Assembly: GCA_947444305.1 (NCBI GenBank)
Contig: CANEZP010000004.1
Span: 264,207 to 328,206 of the forward strand
DNA from: Pseudobdellovibrionaceae bacterium
GTDB taxonomy: Bacteria; Bdellovibrionota; Bdellovibrionia; Bdellovibrionales; UBA1609
Direction: 5' to 3'
Length of the DNA stretch: 64,000 nucleotides
Shown here piece by piece: positions 1-8,743 of the stretch; position 1 is the first letter of the stretch; every line of letters starts with the position of its first letter. The notes beneath the pieces were generated by a model. It did not search any database. It was not told the origin of the DNA and worked only from the letters and a program-made list of their open reading frames with translations. The position numbers and the translations under genes are program-made.

Positions 1-134
1 CGGTCGAAAATGGCGATGGTGAAAATCACACGGTGGACCGGGACCCGCGCCCACGTGGAATCTCAGGCAAAATGACACCGGGAACTCATTACCAGGGCAC
101 AGGATTCGCTCTACGTATTCACCAGAAGCTCTAA
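1..134 (+). CDS. C-terminal fragment of an unidentified protein (runs off left edge)
   Basis: A frame open from the first bases of the window (codons start at position 3) runs for 43 codons to a TAA at 132-134. It ends 14 bases before the next gene, which has its own AGGAAGGGG-like ribosome site in between. The other two forward frames are closed by TGA codons within about 75 bases. The peptide is polar, with an ending rich in Gly, Thr and aromatic residues (GTHYQGTGFALRI). I do not recognise it. It may be the tail of a gene upstream in the same direction, or a chance open stretch. Confidence 0.35.
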   Translation, partial: VENGDGENHTVDRDPRPRGISGKMTPGTHYQGTGFALRIHQKL

Positions 135-148
135 GGAAGGGGCGATAT

Positions 149-1105
149 ATGAAACGTAATGGATTAGCAGTACTTATTTTATTTAGTATAGTGAGTGTCG
201 CGAATGCGGGTCCGTTACCGGTGGTGAAGGGCTCATTGATGTTGCCCGACTCTCCCCGTGCGGGCACGATCATGACTCCCGAAACATTTGAAAATTTCGA
301 GAGCTTAATCGGACATCAGCTGACCTCTTCGGAGATCGGGCAGATTCAACGCATAAGCGACCAAGTCAAAATGCTTAACCAAGATGATACGACCAAGGCG
401 CGCAAAGTTCGCTGGGATCTCGGCACCTCCGGTTACGAATTCACCGTGTTGATCTGCGGTCAGTTTAAAATGCAGGCGGACGCCATCATCCCCGCGAAAG
501 TGAAAGACCTCTTGGGCAAATTGCCGAAAGCCGTTCAAGATAAAGCCGGCGGCATTTTAGCCAAGGGAACGGTTGAGCTTATGCCCTGCTTCGACCCGCA
601 CACGAAACTATCCTACGTCATGGTCGGCGGATCGCACACGGTCGGTGCGCCATCGATCTTGAGCGGCGGTTTAACCGTCGGTATCTACTTTAGCCCGAAG
701 GCCGAGAACATGGTCGTTGGAAACTACATCTTCGGCCGCTTCACTTGGAACGTGTACGCCATGGGAAAATGGGAAGTGACCGGTGGCGGTGATTTACAGT
801 GCGCGCAAGATCTCGCGAAGATGGAATTTGATTTCTCGAATTGCCGCCGATTTTATTTATCGACGGGTTTGGGCTTTGATTTAGGCGGCGCGATCTTCGC
901 TAAGCTGAAAGCCTTGCGTAACCGCGCCAACGCGGCCACCGCCGCGCAAGTCGCTCAGGGTAAAGCGATCGATCTCGGTACGTGGAGTTTCTCGTACGGG
1001 GTCGTCGTAAAAGTTCACGAGTTCCCCTGGTACGCACGGATGAAGAACGGAGCGGGCCTCAAAGAAACCTTCCGTGACATCGCTTCCTACACCGCGCCGG
1101 ACTGA
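149..1105 (+). CDS. Exported protein of unknown function
   Basis: The 318-residue product starts with a typical Sec signal peptide (Lys/Arg, hydrophobic core, ANA before the mature end near residue 20), so it is exported. The ATG at 149 follows a purine-rich AAGGAAGGGG segment. The mature chain is soluble-looking, with three cysteines spread through it (CGQ, PCFD, QCA and a further NCRR) and Gly-rich beta-like segments in the second half. I recognise no domain. It converges on the four-gene envelope operon, whose last stop codon lies on the next base, so the genes are packed end to end without room for a terminator. Confidence 0.85.
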   Translation: MKRNGLAVLILFSIVSVANAGPLPVVKGSLMLPDSPRAGTIMTPETFENFESLIGHQLTSSEIGQIQRISDQVKMLNQDDTTKARKVRWDLGTSGYEFTVLICGQFKMQADAIIPAKVKDLLGKLPKAVQDKAGGILAKGTVELMPCFDPHTKLSYVMVGGSHTVGAPSILSGGLTVGIYFSPKAENMVVGNYIFGRFTWNVYAMGKWEVTGGGDLQCAQDLAKMEFDFSNCRRFYLSTGLGFDLGGAIFAKLKALRNRANAATAAQVAQGKAIDLGTWSFSYGVVVKVHEFPWYARMKNGAGLKETFRDIASYTAPD

Positions 1106-2017
1106 TTAAAGCTGGATGGCCTTGATGATCTCTTCAAGGCCGGACATCATCGTCGTGTCGCTCACGTTTTGCCCGATCGCGGCGCTGAGCCATTCGATAT
1201 AGAAAAAATAGGTCATCGAAAATGGACCGAAGGTTGAGAAGAAAAATTGGGCCGCGATGAGCGGCTCGTATTTTTTCAAGGACCTCGGGCTTAATATTTC
1301 CGACCAACGGATTTTCTTAACGGGCTCGCTGGTCGAGCGGCGAAACAAAGTGTTGTACGATACCTCAAGGATCTGCCGGGTTCCGTCCCGGAACGCCGGG
1401 TAGCCGAACGGAAAAGCCAAAACTAAAAAGAAGATTCCGACGAACACGGCCCGGCTTTTAGTGGTCGCGTTCCCCGTCTCGTTTTGTTGGAAGAAGTCGC
1501 CCTGCAAAAGCACGAGACGTTGAACGGCGTTAGGGGTCATCTTCTCACGCGCGTAAAGGTCTCCGACCAGAATGTAAATCGCGGCCATACGAATGCCGGC
1601 GTGTCCGCTGTCCGAAAATATACGGTGAACAAACTGGCGCGAGATCGAAGGCACCTCAACCGGTTTATGATCCGAAAACAGGTAGTAATAAAACATCTGC
1701 CCGAGTGGCGTATTCCAGAGTGCGTTTAAAAGGCGCTGCCGCATCTCCGCCTCTTCGGCGGTCCCCGGTTTAGTTTTGAACGGCGCAAAAAGTTTCTCGT
1801 CTCGCGGAATTTCCGGCTGATCCATCCCCGGTTCACTCACCGCTTGGACGAGGTCTTTGTTAATACCCTTCGCCGCGAGTTTTTTGTTCTCTTTGACGTC
1901 TTTACCGTTCTGCTCGATCCGCGCGTTCAACTCTTCGCGAGTCGGCGGTTCGGCGTGCCCGGCCGCGGCCGTCGCTAGAAGTAAAACTAAGATCGTAGAA
2001 AAAAGATTATGTATCAT
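1106..2017 (-). CDS. Exported/inner-membrane protein, last gene of envelope operon
   Basis: 303 residues beginning with a signal peptide or N-terminal anchor (hydrophobic core, then GHAEPP). A charged helical region follows, then two strongly hydrophobic segments at about 190-209 and 253-282, the second very rich in Phe and Tyr. The likely layout is a periplasmic domain held in the inner membrane. No known family is recognised. Its start overlaps the stop of the gene before it by 4 bases, so translation is probably coupled. It is the fourth and last gene of the operon that begins near 6507. Confidence 0.85.
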   Translation of the reverse strand: MIHNLFSTILVLLLATAAAGHAEPPTREELNARIEQNGKDVKENKKLAAKGINKDLVQAVSEPGMDQPEIPRDEKLFAPFKTKPGTAEEAEMRQRLLNALWNTPLGQMFYYYLFSDHKPVEVPSISRQFVHRIFSDSGHAGIRMAAIYILVGDLYAREKMTPNAVQRLVLLQGDFFQQNETGNATTKSRAVFVGIFFLVLAFPFGYPAFRDGTRQILEVSYNTLFRRSTSEPVKKIRWSEILSPRSLKKYEPLIAAQFFFSTFGPFSMTYFFYIEWLSAAIGQNVSDTTMMSGLEEIIKAIQL

Positions 2018-3075
2018 GGTTGTTCATTCCAGTTGCCGCGTAGGCCTTCGAGGACAATTTGTTCTTCTTCACTTAATGCGCGCTCACGCGCGGTATTTTC
2101 AAGTTGCTTGATCATCGCTTCGGTCGGATCGGTGATCGTCACCGCCCGCTGCTGGGCGATCGCGGGGTTGAGTCCCTCGTAGCTCTTGTCCATCGGCGGC
2201 GGTAACGTTGGATCACCGAGGTAGGCGAACACGCCGCCGGTCGCGATCAACACCAAGATGGACATACTGCTAAAACGCACCATCCCCGGTTTGCTGCTGT
2301 AGTAATCGTGCATCAACGTGATGAAGTTTTGGTTCACGTAGTTTTCGATGGCCTGAAGCTTGGCTTCTTCAGTTTTGCTGCGAACCCGCTTGATCTGATG
2401 AACGAGCTCGCTGGTTAAGCGAATCTCTTCGAATAACGCCCGGCCACCCTTCGGTGCGAATAAGTGGAACGGATGGCGCTGCGGAATTTTAAGATCAAGT
2501 TCGGCATGAAGATCGGGTTTTGCGCCTTCGCCCGTATGATCATTGATCGCGCGGTAAAGTAGATACTCGTAAAGCAGAACGCGGGTCGCCCGGGATTTAA
2601 ACTGCAGCGCCAAGCGCAAACGTTCTTGCGCCGTGGCGTTGATCCACTGATCGGCATCGCCGATGTCATTTGAAAACGCGGTTCGAATCGCTTCGAAGAA
2701 AAACGTGTAATCATCCAGAAGGCCCGGCTCGAACGGTTTACGTAAAAAGCGAACGCCTTTTTCCTCGGGCAGCCACTTCTTCACTCCCTTAGGCGTTTCG
2801 CGAATCACCTTCACGCCGTTCAGCTGCTTCATAATTTGCCGTGAGAAACGCTCGCGCTGATCACCCAATAAAACGGCAACGGTGGCGAGCACGCTTTCAA
2901 GTTCGGGTTCGGTGCCTTCAAACTTTTCTCGGGTCTGCTCAAGCGGCGACCTTTCACTATCGATTTTCTCTTCGGTTTCGGCCAGGAACTTGTTGCAGTC
3001 GAAGACCGGCGCGCGACCCGCGAGCGCCGCGGGCGAAAAAGCGATCAACATTACGCCGATAATGAATAGCTTCAT
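2014..3075 (-). CDS. Exported membrane-anchored protein, third gene of envelope operon
   Basis: 353 residues. A signal peptide (MKLFIIGVMLIAFSPAALAG) is followed by a largely alpha-helical, charged chain. One transmembrane segment lies at about residues 265-287, followed by a Pro-rich stretch (DPTLPPPMD) and a helical tail. Most of the protein is therefore probably periplasmic. It overlaps both neighbours by 4 bases, which places it firmly in the operon. I do not recognise the family; the helical body could be a coiled-coil or scaffold part of an envelope complex, but that is inference. Confidence 0.85.
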   Translation of the reverse strand: MKLFIIGVMLIAFSPAALAGRAPVFDCNKFLAETEEKIDSERSPLEQTREKFEGTEPELESVLATVAVLLGDQRERFSRQIMKQLNGVKVIRETPKGVKKWLPEEKGVRFLRKPFEPGLLDDYTFFFEAIRTAFSNDIGDADQWINATAQERLRLALQFKSRATRVLLYEYLLYRAINDHTGEGAKPDLHAELDLKIPQRHPFHLFAPKGGRALFEEIRLTSELVHQIKRVRSKTEEAKLQAIENYVNQNFITLMHDYYSSKPGMVRFSSMSILVLIATGGVFAYLGDPTLPPPMDKSYEGLNPAIAQQRAVTITDPTEAMIKQLENTARERALSEEEQIVLEGLRGNWNEQP

Positions 3076-5423
3076 CGCTGACTCTTTCTTTGGGCCAATT
3101 GTTGAATCACATCCTCGGCTTGCGTTAGCCCACGCGCTTTGAAGCTTGAGTGCAGAAGATGGAGAATTTCGAAATAGACCGCGCGGCTCTTCTTGCCGCG
3201 GCTAAGGATGAGGTCGCCGAATCTTTCGAAACCCGCGAGACCTTGCGGATTGCCCAATAGCTTTTCCGGCTCGCTCATCGCGCGATTAAAATATACGAAC
3301 AAACCTTCGGGATTAAGAATCGGATGCTCTTCAAAAGTCGCGGAGAGCCCGGCCGATAATGTGCGCAGCCGTTCGGTTGCCACCACCGGCACGGCCGAAC
3401 TTTGCAAATTACTGATGCCGTCGAGAGCGCAATCGCAACCCGTACCGATCGTCGGCTCTATCTTCAAAGCGAGGCGATCGTTTCTTAAAAGCCCCGAGAA
3501 GCTTCCGAAGGCGCGCTCACCACGGATGATGTTGGCGAGCTGGCGCTCTTGTAGACTGCGGGCATCGGTAAAGGAGAATGAATTCGTTTGAAACTGATCG
3601 GTAATAAAATAGTACGATTCACGAAGCGGCTCGGTGCGCGGTATACAGAAAAGGAAATTAGGTCGTTCTGCGGTCGCCAGCGTGATCATCAAGCAGTCGC
3701 GAAATTGCCCGGAGAGGGCCACGCTTAAGCGGTCGGCGTAGAAGTTCGTCACGCGGGTCAATCCGCTCTGGTCGATACTCGCCTTCGTCGCCGAGATCTC
3801 GCGCATTTTGTATTTTTCATTACGTCCTTGGAAAATCCAGTTCAAAGTGCGGCCGTTGCCGAAGGCGTTGAAGCCGACCGAGCGGAAGTCGGTGATCTCG
3901 CTCCCGGAAACGTTGCGCTCGCCCATGCCGGAAACGTTCGACATCACGGTTTGTTTTAAAATGTTGGCCGTCACTCCTAACACTTCCGAACCGGATCTCA
4001 CTTCCAACGGTCGCGGATTCACGCTCCCGACAAAGGTAAAACGGTGCCAAGTGGCATAGAGCTCGGGTGCCGCAAGAAATTGTAACTGAGGATCCGCGGG
4101 AACGGCGACGCCGGGGAAAGCTTGCGGCGAATGTTTAAAAAGAAAATCGAAATGTTTAAGCAGCGCTAAGGGCGGCTCGGTTCCGCGAATCGCGGTTTCG
4201 ATCACGCCTTCGGCCACCGGAATAACGAACGGTTGCCCCGCTTGCCAAATTTGCACCGGGCCCTTCAGCCCGAATTTCTCGCCGACGTTCGCGAGGGAAG
4301 ATACGACCGGCGAAGTAGTTTTCACCCAAAGCCCGAGACCGGGCTGATGCGTTGCCGTTTTCAGCGTGAGTTGTCCAGAGTCGCCCAAAAGGGATTGCAC
4401 CGTCACGGGGCTGGCCTGCGGAGTGTACGAGACTTGCTCGATGCGCGGATCGAAGGACACGACGAGCGCGGCCGCTTCCGGCGCCCCCGACGTTTCGGAA
4501 ATCGGCTGGATATCCAAAAGCAAACGCGGGCGTCCGTCGAGCAAGGGCACGTCGGCCAGATCCACTTGCAGGGAGACTTCCGCCGAGACCTGCCCGTTTG
4601 AATCTTCGGTGGCCGTGGTCTTAAAACCGGCGAGTCGCTGATACTTAGTCAGATCTTCCGGGCCGGCCTCGCCGGGCGCGCCGTTCGGCGCCACGATGAT
4701 ACCTTGAATATTGAAGCGGGTGCCCGGCCACACGGAAGTGCTGACCGGCGTGGCGTTCAATTCACGAAGCCTTGCGTATTGGTTTAAATAACTCAAAACG
4801 TAATTGTAGCGAAAGCTGAGGCGCAGGTTATCGTCGACGACGATTTCACGCGACTTAAGCTTGGCGAAACTCAATTGTTGCACGCGCAGCTGCAGCGGGC
4901 CCGACTGCGCTGCCACGGGGAACCCGTTTTCGGCCTCGCTCCAATCGCTGAGATCGGTCTTATTCCACGGATCTAAATAGATAGCGCGAGTGCGGGTAAG
5001 ACCCGCCAATTCAGCCCGGCGCCCACGTACGATCAAATGCTTTTTCAAAAATTTAGTGTTCGCTTCGGCGAAGTTAAACGGGATCGACGACGCGAAGTCG
5101 ATGCATCCGTCGGGCAAAGTCGTGTACACCTTCGCCCTCCCCGTCCCCGCGGGAGTATCGGCCAACTCGATCTCGAATTGAATACCGGGCTCAAGTTGGC
5201 GCCAACCGAACGTACGGCCTAAGCAGACCTGCATCTTCAACTCGGCGCGCGCTTGCCAATTGCGAGAGTCTTCGGCGCGAACGCGCGCGAATTGCGTGGT
5301 CGTCGTTAGAATCACGAAGCCGGGCTCGTTGCGTGAATATTCCCGCACGCGATCGCTCGGCTTCTGAAAAGAGCATCCACCGGCGAGCAAGAAAGCGATA
5401 ACCGGCAGCCTAAAGGATTTCAT
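3072..5423 (-). CDS. Large lipoprotein of unknown function, second gene of envelope operon
   Basis: 783 residues with a lipoprotein signal: a hydrophobic core ending LLAGGC, which would lipidate Cys17. The long mature part looks beta-rich (many alternating hydrophobic residues, NFYADRLSVALSG-like strands) and has few cysteines, two pairs of them close together (FCIP near the middle, GCDCA later). It is likely surface- or periplasm-facing and tethered to a membrane. It overlaps the barrel-like gene before it by 14 bases and the next gene by 4. No family recognised. Size and position suggest it is the main structural part of a four-protein complex (inference). Confidence 0.85.
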   Translation of the reverse strand: MKSFRLPVIAFLLAGGCSFQKPSDRVREYSRNEPGFVILTTTTQFARVRAEDSRNWQARAELKMQVCLGRTFGWRQLEPGIQFEIELADTPAGTGRAKVYTTLPDGCIDFASSIPFNFAEANTKFLKKHLIVRGRRAELAGLTRTRAIYLDPWNKTDLSDWSEAENGFPVAAQSGPLQLRVQQLSFAKLKSREIVVDDNLRLSFRYNYVLSYLNQYARLRELNATPVSTSVWPGTRFNIQGIIVAPNGAPGEAGPEDLTKYQRLAGFKTTATEDSNGQVSAEVSLQVDLADVPLLDGRPRLLLDIQPISETSGAPEAAALVVSFDPRIEQVSYTPQASPVTVQSLLGDSGQLTLKTATHQPGLGLWVKTTSPVVSSLANVGEKFGLKGPVQIWQAGQPFVIPVAEGVIETAIRGTEPPLALLKHFDFLFKHSPQAFPGVAVPADPQLQFLAAPELYATWHRFTFVGSVNPRPLEVRSGSEVLGVTANILKQTVMSNVSGMGERNVSGSEITDFRSVGFNAFGNGRTLNWIFQGRNEKYKMREISATKASIDQSGLTRVTNFYADRLSVALSGQFRDCLMITLATAERPNFLFCIPRTEPLRESYYFITDQFQTNSFSFTDARSLQERQLANIIRGERAFGSFSGLLRNDRLALKIEPTIGTGCDCALDGISNLQSSAVPVVATERLRTLSAGLSATFEEHPILNPEGLFVYFNRAMSEPEKLLGNPQGLAGFERFGDLILSRGKKSRAVYFEILHLLHSSFKARGLTQAEDVIQQLAQRKSQR

Positions 5424-6507
5424 AATTGATCCTCAAAACCGCAAAGAAATAATTTTGCACACCCGGCTGGTTCAAAGTTACCCGCAGGGGCTTGGCCATT
5501 GTGTAATTGAGCAAAACTTCGGTACGGATCTTCGGCATCAACGCCGAGACTTGAGCGCCGTAGCCTTGCATGTTCGCGTGCCCGATGGTGCGGTCGTTGA
5601 AGAAGGCCGGTGCCGCATCGGATTCGATTTTAAAATAGCGAAGCTCCGGCGCGAGGGAGAAATCTTTAAACTCGCGCGTCACTTTCAAGTGCACGTCGTG
5701 GCCGGTATTCGCGCCCCCCGGCGCACCGGAATTGCGAAGGCCGGTGTACTTCGCCTCTACCTTGTTATCCAGCAACTTGCCCTGGCCCGTGAACCCGTAT
5801 TCGTAACCCTGGTACGCGAAGCTGAAATCGGCGTTTTTCTCATCGAGTCCGCTGCTGGTGTTGCCCATGAACTGACTTTGGTAAGCGACGAGCGGAGAAA
5901 GGCCGCTAAACATATAGTGAGACACGTGGAGCTTGCCCTTTACGTCGTCACTCGCTTCGTAAGCCAGCGACAGCCGCTCGATAAAGAAGCTCGAATCGCT
6001 TTGCAGACTGCGCCCGGTCGGTTGCGTATTTTGGGTGTCGGAAGCGTAGGACTGCTCCAACTCAACGCCGAGTTTGAAATTTCCGATAGGCATTTGGCAA
6101 TTTTCGTAGAGCGCGGGGAAGCTTTGTTCGTAAGAGAGCAACGGCGAATCTAAGAAGTTTTGATTAATCGCACCGGCCCGGAGGTTACAAGGATCGACCG
6201 GCGTCCAACTGACACTCGCCTCTTTGAGTACGGGGGTTTGCCGGGGTGCGAACTCATCGTTAAAGAGCGCGCGACTCGAGCCACCCTCCAAACGTGCGCC
6301 GCCTTGAATTTTCGTTTGTAAATTCGGCAGGAGATGGTGGGTAAAGTCGGCTTCGAGCAACGTGCCCGCCTGCTGCGCGGACAGAACACGTGAACGTACG
6401 GTACGTGAATATATATTAGAGGTTAAAAAAAGGGACGTCTTCGCTTCAGACCAAGCGGAATTAGCGAACGTCAAAAACGTAATGAGGAAATAAACCCTAA
6501 GTTTCAT
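5410..6507 (-). CDS. Outer-membrane beta-barrel-like protein, first gene of envelope operon
   Basis: The ATG at 6507 gives a clean signal peptide (MKLRVYFLITFLTFANSAW) and a 365-residue product; an upstream TTG at 6543 would only add 12 residues before it. The mature part is full of alternating aromatic/hydrophobic strands and polar turns. The C-terminus is strand-like with an aromatic ending (NYFFAVLRINYEIL), as in outer-membrane barrels. I infer a porin- or channel-like barrel; no specific family is recognised. It is first in the operon with the lipoprotein and two membrane-anchored proteins, an arrangement seen in envelope-spanning assemblies. Confidence 0.75.
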   Translation of the reverse strand: MKLRVYFLITFLTFANSAWSEAKTSLFLTSNIYSRTVRSRVLSAQQAGTLLEADFTHHLLPNLQTKIQGGARLEGGSSRALFNDEFAPRQTPVLKEASVSWTPVDPCNLRAGAINQNFLDSPLLSYEQSFPALYENCQMPIGNFKLGVELEQSYASDTQNTQPTGRSLQSDSSFFIERLSLAYEASDDVKGKLHVSHYMFSGLSPLVAYQSQFMGNTSSGLDEKNADFSFAYQGYEYGFTGQGKLLDNKVEAKYTGLRNSGAPGGANTGHDVHLKVTREFKDFSLAPELRYFKIESDAAPAFFNDRTIGHANMQGYGAQVSALMPKIRTEVLLNYTMAKPLRVTLNQPGVQNYFFAVLRINYEIL

Positions 6508-6589
6508 TGCGGAGGGTTCGAATTGCAAAACTGAGGCCTTCAATAGGAGCCCCGAAGCCGCTCCCCGCGCGGCTTACATGTTTTTTAAA

Positions 6590-8551
6590 CTAAAGGAGCT
6601 CTTCACATTTTAATATTTTCGCAAGATCGGCAACGACTCCGGCCGGGTCAAACTTGCGTCCCGTAATCTTCTCGATGTTCGTGGGGAACAAATATTTCCA
6701 GCCTTGATTATAAAATTGATCGGCAAAAATCGTGGCTAAACCCGGCTGTTGATTCCACGAACGGCGGCCCGACGTTCTTTCGATCTCATCGCTAACGAAC
6801 GAAGCCATCATGCGCGATCCGATCTCGGCGAAGGTGTAACCGATATCGCGAACATTCCCGCTCACGTAATGGGGAAAACCTAGCCAATAAAAATACGAAG
6901 GGCCGTTTGTCGGGTAAGATTTTAACCCCGCTTCGTAAATCTCAAGTTCACGATCAAGCGCTTCAACCCGCTCGAGGAAAGTCTGCGCGCCGGGCGCGTC
7001 GTAGTCGTAATCCCAAAGTTTGGTGTCGAACAATGCGCCCTTCGCCATCATCACGAGCGTGACGATCGAATTCTTCTGACTATTGGCGGTGAGCTCCGCG
7101 AAGCGTTCGGGCGTCGGCAGTTGCCCGTCCACCGGCGTTGCGTTCGCGCGCAAAAATTCGGGATCGGCCAAAAAGCGTTCCATGCTCATCGATGGAACTT
7201 CGACGTAGCCGTAAGCGTCGGGTTCAGGATTGACCTGGTAGGCCAATACTTGATCGAGCGCATGACCACCTTCGTGAAAAGCAACTTCCAGATCCCTAAC
7301 CCCGGCGCCTTGGTAGTTTTGCAGAATGTAGACGAAGCCCGGTTCGCGTCCAGCTAAGCCTTTCGGAGCGTGGATGTAATCCAATTTTGCGGCGTCAACT
7401 TTTGTGACGACCGGTTCCGGTGCGAGGACCGGGGCCATGTACGCGCCGGTGAGAAATTTCTTTTCGCGCGCTTCGTCGTCGACGACGATCTGCGTGAGCA
7501 CCTCGGGATCGAAGCCACTATCGATGATCGCTCTCTCCCAGATGTCGGTGATCTTTGCGTTGGGGAAATATTTTTGCAGCATTCCCGTGTCCTGCAACTT
7601 AAGCAGCGCGACGTCTTCGGTCATGAGCTCGCCGTCGATACCTAGCGCCTTTTTTCGCTCGGCGATGAAGTTTTCGTACAACGGCTTCAGCGCGGCCAAG
7701 TATTGTTCTAAAAATTCGCGCTGCTTCGCCGGCCCGCGATACGCGGGTTCGTAGCCTTGCCCGTCGACTTCCAGCTGGTAGGCGGCCCATGTGGCGTACC
7801 CTTTTGATTTAGCTAATCGCGTACGAACGACGGCTAATTGATTGAGCGTTTGGCCGGTCGCCAAAGTGGCTTGGTGACCCACATTGAGGTAAGCATTTTC
7901 GCGAAACAGATTCGCCAAGCGGCGCTTCGCTTGCGCCAGCGTAATTTTGCGGTCCTTGTACAAACGACGAACGGTGGTCAGATTCTTAGCGAACCGCGGG
8001 ACTTCCGCTTTCGCGGCGGTCTGATCGACGGCGATATTAAATTTTTGGTACAGGTTATTCATTTCCTCAACGACGGGCGCCATTTCTTCGCTAAAGGAAC
8101 TTAGTTCGTGCATGCGTAAGGCGCGGCGGGCTGAGTCGGCCATCGGACCCGAAAGGCCTTCCGCCAATTTCGCGTATTTCGCCACTCGTTCGGCAACTAC
8201 GGGATCGGTAAGTTGTTTAGAATATTCGTTGATCGCCGCAAGCTGGGCGGCGTCGAGCTCGTCCCGCTCTTGATCGGTTGAATACGAGCCCGAATCTTTT
8301 CGAAGGTGATTGGAATAATAACGTAAGAGCAATTCATGCATCTTCACTTGCGCCGGGAAAATTTCGGTCGCGAAGAAATTTAAAAATTCTTTGGCTTGCG
8401 GACTCCCCGGCTCACCGACGATCTCTAATTGGGGGACGGGCCGATTCGTCAGATCTTTGAGAACCTGACGGGTCCGCTCAGGGTGATAACGTTGAACTTG
8501 GGCCTGCACGACGAAGGACGCAACCAGCGGGATCAGCAAAAATATTTTCAT
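6590..8551 (-). CDS. Exported M3-family zinc metallopeptidase
   Basis: 653 residues with a signal peptide (MKIFLLIPLVASFVVQAQ). The zinc motif is FHEGGHALD (His426, Glu427, His430), an HExGH variant. About 25 residues later comes YVEVPSMSMERF, which matches the third-ligand helix (VEVPSQ-type) of thimet oligopeptidase/oligopeptidase F enzymes (M3) rather than the HHEMGH plus EAIGD pattern of M2 peptidases. The length fits the family. M3 enzymes are mostly cytoplasmic oligopeptidases, so the signal peptide suggests a periplasmic or outer-surface role in cutting short peptides. Divergent from the flavoprotein gene at 8744. Confidence 0.85.
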   Translation of the reverse strand: MKIFLLIPLVASFVVQAQVQRYHPERTRQVLKDLTNRPVPQLEIVGEPGSPQAKEFLNFFATEIFPAQVKMHELLLRYYSNHLRKDSGSYSTDQERDELDAAQLAAINEYSKQLTDPVVAERVAKYAKLAEGLSGPMADSARRALRMHELSSFSEEMAPVVEEMNNLYQKFNIAVDQTAAKAEVPRFAKNLTTVRRLYKDRKITLAQAKRRLANLFRENAYLNVGHQATLATGQTLNQLAVVRTRLAKSKGYATWAAYQLEVDGQGYEPAYRGPAKQREFLEQYLAALKPLYENFIAERKKALGIDGELMTEDVALLKLQDTGMLQKYFPNAKITDIWERAIIDSGFDPEVLTQIVVDDEAREKKFLTGAYMAPVLAPEPVVTKVDAAKLDYIHAPKGLAGREPGFVYILQNYQGAGVRDLEVAFHEGGHALDQVLAYQVNPEPDAYGYVEVPSMSMERFLADPEFLRANATPVDGQLPTPERFAELTANSQKNSIVTLVMMAKGALFDTKLWDYDYDAPGAQTFLERVEALDRELEIYEAGLKSYPTNGPSYFYWLGFPHYVSGNVRDIGYTFAEIGSRMMASFVSDEIERTSGRRSWNQQPGLATIFADQFYNQGWKYLFPTNIEKITGRKFDPAGVVADLAKILKCEELL

Positions 8552-8743
8552 CCCGCACCGCTAACATTATGGCTAGCGATACGGAAGAGAAAATATTGCG
8601 CTTCAAGCTTGCCCATTTTTCCGCGCTTGCGATGTTCAAGCGCGTTGCGGTCGGCCGGACTGGCGCGTGCGGGTGGCGCCGTGCAACGGCATCGGCACGC
8701 CCGAAATGTCGACCCCTAGTCTAAGGCGTGTTAAACTCTCGGT

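Noticed and set aside
5455..6153. 232-codon frame on the + strand
   Set aside because: Lies fully inside the barrel-like gene on the other strand, which has a signal peptide and operon context; the forward peptide has no family pattern.
6590..8551. M2 (angiotensin-converting-enzyme-like) assignment for the peptidase
   Set aside because: The third-ligand region reads YVEVPSMSMERF, as in M3 enzymes, and the M2 HHEMGH/EAIGD pattern is absent.
8552..8743. tRNA or small RNA in the divergent gap
   Set aside because: No cloverleaf or clear stem-loop could be drawn; only scattered GC-rich partial repeats.
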